DNA from: an uncultured Alphaproteobacteria bacterium
Lineage (GTDB): Bacteria; Pseudomonadota; Alphaproteobacteria; HIMB59; GCA-002718135
NCBI GenBank assembly: GCA_902612825.1
Contig: CACMET010000008.1
Location: 1 to 55,425 of the forward strand
Direction: 5' to 3'
DNA length: 55,425 nt
Below are positions 51,938-55,425 of the stretch, piece by piece. The position numbers were made by a program, and so were the translations under genes. Position 1 is the stretch's first letter, and the number at the start of each line of letters is the position of its first letter. The notes beneath the pieces are model-generated. The model was not told the DNA's origin. It saw nothing but the letters and a program-made list of their open reading frames with translations, and did no database searches.

Positions 51938-54580
51938 ATGAAAAATAAAAATTCTTTTAATTCTGAACATATAATTGAAATAAATAATGAAAAATTTAAA
52001 TATTTTGATTTAAATAAAGTAGCCGAACACTTCGACATCAATCTAAAAAAAATTCCAATTTCAATTAAAGTAATATTAGAAAACTTACTTAGAAATGAGG
52101 ATGGCGAAAATATCAGCAAAGAAATGATTTCAAATGTATTTCTTTCATTAAATAAAAATAATAAAAAAAATGAAAAAATTGAAATAGCTTTTTTCCCAAC
52201 TCGTGTTCTTATGCAAGATTTTACAGGTGTTCCAGCAGTTGCAGATTTAGCAGCAATGAGAAATGCACTAAAGTCTAGAGGAATTGAGCCAAAAAAAATA
52301 AATCCTCTCTCAAGAGTTGATTTAGTTATAGACCACTCTGTAATGGTTGATAGTTATAAAAATAATAATGCTTTAAAAGAAAATGTTAAGAGGGAATTTA
52401 ATAGAAATAAAGAGAGATACGAATTTTTAAAATGGGGTCAAAATTCATTTGATAATTTTTATCTAGTCCCTCCTGGTGCAGGAATTTGTCATCAAGTAAA
52501 CTTAGAAAATATAGCCAAAACTGTTTGGTTAAAAGAAATCGAAAATAAAAAATATTTATTTCCAGATTCTGTAGTAGGAACAGATAGTCATACAACTATG
52601 GTAAATTCTCTCTCAGTCCTAGGTTGGGGAGTAGGTGGAATTGAGGCTGAAGCTGCTATGTTAGGCCAAGCAATTTCAATGAATATACCTGAAGTAATAG
52701 GATTTCAACTAAAAGGTTCACTTAACGAGGGAATTACAGCTACTGATTTAGTTTTAACAATAACTAAAATTTTAAGAGATAAAGGAGTAGTAGGAAAGTT
52801 TGTAGAATTCTATGGATCTGGTCTTAAGAATTTATCACTAGCTGATAGAGCTACAATTTCTAATATGGCTCCAGAGTATGGCGCGACTTGTGGATTTTTT
52901 CCAACAGATGAAGAAACAATTAACTACCTTAAATTAACAGGCAAAGATAGAAGCCATCTAAATATTGTTGAAGAATACTCCAAAAAACAAACTCTTTGGG
53001 CAGATGCAAATTACTCACCGGACTATTCTGATAAAATACTATTAGACTTAGATACAATTGAGCCATCTCTAGCTGGCCCTAAAAGACCGCAAGATAAAAT
53101 TCTTTTAAAAGAAGTCCCAACTGAATTCAGTAAGATAGATAATAATTTAGGTACCGATCTAAATAAATTAAATGCAGGTGATATTGTAATAGCTGCAATA
53201 ACCAGCTGTACAAATACTTCGAATCCAAATGTAATGATAGCAGCCGGGCTGGTTGCTAAAAAAGCAATTGAATTAGGTTTAGATGTTAAGCCTTGGGTGA
53301 AAACAAGTTTAGCACCAGGAAGTAAGGTTGTAAGTGATTATCTTGATAAAGCTGGATTAAAATACTATTTGGATTTACTTGGCTTTAATACCGTTGGTTA
53401 TGGATGTACAACCTGTATTGGTAACTCAGGCCCATTAGATGATTGGGTGTCTAATGAAATAAAAACAAATAATTTAACTGTTTGCTCAGTTTTATCTGGT
53501 AATAGAAACTTTGAAGGAAGAGTCCATCAAGAAGTTAAAGCGAATTTTCTTGCTTCCCCACCACTTGTTGTTGCATATGCTATTGCAGGTAATATTAATG
53601 TAAACCTTACAATTGACTCCTTGGGTAAATCTAAATCTGGAAAAGAAATATTTTTAAAAGACTTATGGCCAACAAATAAGGAAATTAATAAAACGCTAAA
53701 TCTATGCTTAACTCCTGAGATGTTTAAACAAAGATATAAAGAAATTTATAAGGGTGATGATAATTGGAAATCAATTAATAATTCTAAAAACACAACTTAT
53801 GACTGGAACGATAGCAGCACTTACATTAAACACCCACCTTTCTTTGATGCACAAAATAAATTTGAGTTAAAAGATATTAAAAATGCAAGAATATTAGCAT
53901 TATTAGGTGATAGTGTTACCACAGACCATATTTCACCTGCAGGTAGTATAAAAGAAGAGAGTCCAGCAGGTATTTACTTAACAGATAGACAAGTTAATTC
54001 TAGTAATTTTAATTCTTATGGCTCAAGACGTGGTAATCATGAAATTATGATGAGAGGTACTTTTGCAAATATTAGAATTAAAAACCAAATTTTAAATAAT
54101 GTTGAAGGAGGTTATACAAAGTCATTTATTTCTAATAAACAGATGTCAATATATGACGCAGCTCAAGAATATATCAAAAGTAATGTTGATACCATAATTA
54201 TAGCTGGGAAAGAATACGGTACAGGATCTTCAAGGGATTGGGCAGCTAAAGGAACAAGACTCTTAGGCGTTAAAGCAGTTATAGCTGAAAGTTTTGAGAG
54301 AATTCATAGATCAAATTTAATTGGAATGGGCGTACTACCTCTCGAGTTTATTGATAATGATAACAAAACAGTTCTCAATATTAAAGGCCATGAAACTATC
54401 TCTATATCGGGGTTATCTAGTTTAAAACCTGGAATAATACTTGATTGTAAAATTAATTCTGGAGAAGTTAAATCCATAAATTTAAAATGTAGAATAGATA
54501 CAAATAAAGAGCTTGAATATTACAAAGCTGGAGGAATTTTAAATTACGTATTAAATGAAATAATTACTGAAGCAGCTTAA
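51938..54580 (+). CDS. acnA: Aconitate hydratase (AcnA)
   Basis: 880 residues, full length. 'VVGTDSHTTMVNSLSVLGWG', 'IAAITSCTNTSNPNV' and 'GYGCTTCIGNSGPL' supply the three cysteines of the [4Fe-4S] cluster, and 'AGKEYGTGSSRDWAAKGT' with 'ERIHRSNLIGMGVLPLE' forms the swivel domain. It interconverts citrate and isocitrate in the TCA cycle. The bacterial AcnA/IRP1-type length and order are normal. It is followed 4 bp later by the helicase gene on the same strand. Confidence 0.96.
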   Translation: MKNKNSFNSEHIIEINNEKFKYFDLNKVAEHFDINLKKIPISIKVILENLLRNEDGENISKEMISNVFLSLNKNNKKNEKIEIAFFPTRVLMQDFTGVPAVADLAAMRNALKSRGIEPKKINPLSRVDLVIDHSVMVDSYKNNNALKENVKREFNRNKERYEFLKWGQNSFDNFYLVPPGAGICHQVNLENIAKTVWLKEIENKKYLFPDSVVGTDSHTTMVNSLSVLGWGVGGIEAEAAMLGQAISMNIPEVIGFQLKGSLNEGITATDLVLTITKILRDKGVVGKFVEFYGSGLKNLSLADRATISNMAPEYGATCGFFPTDEETINYLKLTGKDRSHLNIVEEYSKKQTLWADANYSPDYSDKILLDLDTIEPSLAGPKRPQDKILLKEVPTEFSKIDNNLGTDLNKLNAGDIVIAAITSCTNTSNPNVMIAAGLVAKKAIELGLDVKPWVKTSLAPGSKVVSDYLDKAGLKYYLDLLGFNTVGYGCTTCIGNSGPLDDWVSNEIKTNNLTVCSVLSGNRNFEGRVHQEVKANFLASPPLVVAYAIAGNINVNLTIDSLGKSKSGKEIFLKDLWPTNKEINKTLNLCLTPEMFKQRYKEIYKGDDNWKSINNSKNTTYDWNDSSTYIKHPPFFDAQNKFELKDIKNARILALLGDSVTTDHISPAGSIKEESPAGIYLTDRQVNSSNFNSYGSRRGNHEIMMRGTFANIRIKNQILNNVEGGYTKSFISNKQMSIYDAAQEYIKSNVDTIIIAGKEYGTGSSRDWAAKGTRLLGVKAVIAESFERIHRSNLIGMGVLPLEFIDNDNKTVLNIKGHETISISGLSSLKPGIILDCKINSGEVKSINLKCRIDTNKELEYYKAGGILNYVLNEIITEAA

Positions 54581-54584
54581 TTTC

Positions 54585-55425
54585 ATGTTCAATGAAGATG
54601 AAAATTTATTAGCTATACTTGGGCCTACTAATACAGGAAAAACTTATAGCGCATTTGAAAAATTATTTTCTTACTCTTCTGGTATTTTTGGTTTTCCTCT
54701 AAGGTTACTTGCGAGAGAAAATTATGATAAAGCTGTAAAAAAAATTGGATTAAGTAATGTTGCATTAATTACAGGTGAAGAAAAAATTTTACCCAAAGAA
54801 GCAAAATATTATTTTTGTACTGTTGAATCTATGCCTAATGATATCTCTGTAGATTGTGTAATAACAGATGAAATACAATTGGCATCAGACTATGAAAGAG
54901 GCCATATTTTTACAGATAGAATATTAAATTTTAGAGGTAACTTTCAAACTATTTTTTTAGGATCATTGAATTTTGAAAATATACTAAAAAAAATATATCC
55001 GAATATCATTATTGAGAAAAAAAGTCGATTTTCCCAACTTACATTTCTTAGGAAACAAAATTTTTCTAAACTTGAACCAAGATCTGCAATAATTGCATTC
55101 AGTATTAATAAGGTTTATGAAATTGCTGAAAATATTAGAACTCATAAAGGTGGAACAGCTGTTGTTTTAGGATCACTTAGTCCAAGAACTAGAAATGCAC
55201 AAGTTGAACTTTACGAAAATAACAATGTAGACTACCTTGTCGCAACAGACGCTATAGGAATGGGTTTAAACCTTAATATTAATCACGTAAGTTTTTCATC
55301 ATTAGAAAAATTTGATGGAAGGTATAATCGCAATCTTGCACCAAATGAATTAGGTCAAATTGCAGGTAGAGCGGGTAGATATAAAAAAGATGGAACTTTT
55401 AGCTATACTAAAGAAGCTGGCACTT
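54585..55425 (+). CDS. SUV3-like RNA/DNA helicase (partial)
   Basis: The frame from ATG at 54585 is open to the right edge, giving about 280 residues. Walker A is 'LGPTNTGKTYSAFEKL', followed by 'GFPLRLLARENYDK', 'TGEEK', the Walker B-like 'CVITDEIQLA', 'VATDAIGMGLNLNI' and 'QIAGRAGRYKKDG'. This combination is specific to the SUV3/alphaproteobacterial helicase family, related to the mitochondrial RNA degradosome helicase. It starts 4 bp after acnA. The C-terminal part is outside the window. Confidence 0.85.
   Translation, partial: MFNEDENLLAILGPTNTGKTYSAFEKLFSYSSGIFGFPLRLLARENYDKAVKKIGLSNVALITGEEKILPKEAKYYFCTVESMPNDISVDCVITDEIQLASDYERGHIFTDRILNFRGNFQTIFLGSLNFENILKKIYPNIIIEKKSRFSQLTFLRKQNFSKLEPRSAIIAFSINKVYEIAENIRTHKGGTAVVLGSLSPRTRNAQVELYENNNVDYLVATDAIGMGLNLNINHVSFSSLEKFDGRYNRNLAPNELGQIAGRAGRYKKDGTFSYTKEAGT

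Overview
The window is very AT-rich, densely packed bacterial DNA with short intergenic gaps, many 1-25 bp gene overlaps and convergent ends that nearly touch. Family content points to a streamlined marine alphaproteobacterium, probably Pelagibacterales-like (SAR11 or HIMB59 / AEGEAN-169 type). The indicators are rsmB-heparinase-purH synteny, a Mic60 plus HemY pair, System I cytochrome c maturation (ccm), an IalB-family protein, a SUV3-type helicase, an ECF sigma/ChrR pair and a crtI-crtB-crtY-blh retinal locus. The lineage is an inference from gene content, not a measured phylogeny.

Layout. 1-3589: ftsK 5' end, a ubiquinone-type hydroxylase, a LON-domain protein, a CnoX-like thioredoxin and a tRNA-editing deacylase. 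3647-7895: crtI-crtB-crtY-blh, converting phytoene precursors to beta-carotene and then retinal; crtE and a rhodopsin are not in the window. 7950-10225: an intact tRNA-Gly(GCC) followed by two further copies of its 3' half. These bound two small integrase-less inserts, one with a sulfotransferase and one with a secreted protein. 10344-16039: an accessory block with an FkbM methyltransferase, two 2OG-Fe(II) oxygenases, a GT9-like protein, an AsnB-type amidotransferase and a capsule-synthesis-like protein, plausibly for modifying a surface glycan. 16256-25511: core genes (purH in two frames, heparinase-like, rsmB, tdk, acs, EVE, tsaD) with a second sulfotransferase between acs and EVE. 25573-32824: Mic60, HemY, a small glycosyltransferase, two tandem TPR-glycosyltransferase paralogues and a BAX-inhibitor-like protein. 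32895-39192: tandem aldo/keto reductases, a second AsnB, a fructosamine-kinase-like protein, DUF3429 and asparaginase. 39217-44997: ChrR-like anti-sigma plus ECF sigma, IalB, argG, a glycosyltransferase, a GDP-mannose dehydratase-like protein, folD and YggT. 45094-51333: an orphan amino-acid binding protein and the ccmABCDEFGH operon. 51464-55425: a tiny lysine-repeat histone-H1-like protein, aconitase and the start of a SUV3-like helicase.

Gene groups. Pigment synthesis and a sigma/ChrR module fit a light-exposed lifestyle with singlet-oxygen stress. Glycan-related genes occur both as a block behind the tRNA-Gly and as single insertions between core genes, suggesting a variable cell surface. 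The features most worth a second look are the tandem tRNA-Gly attachment repeats with cargo but no integrase, the two-frame purH, the lysine-repeat protein with its structured leader, the ChrR homologue without visible zinc ligands, and two unusually tight gene starts (a terminator abutting a start codon, and divergent starts 5 bp apart).
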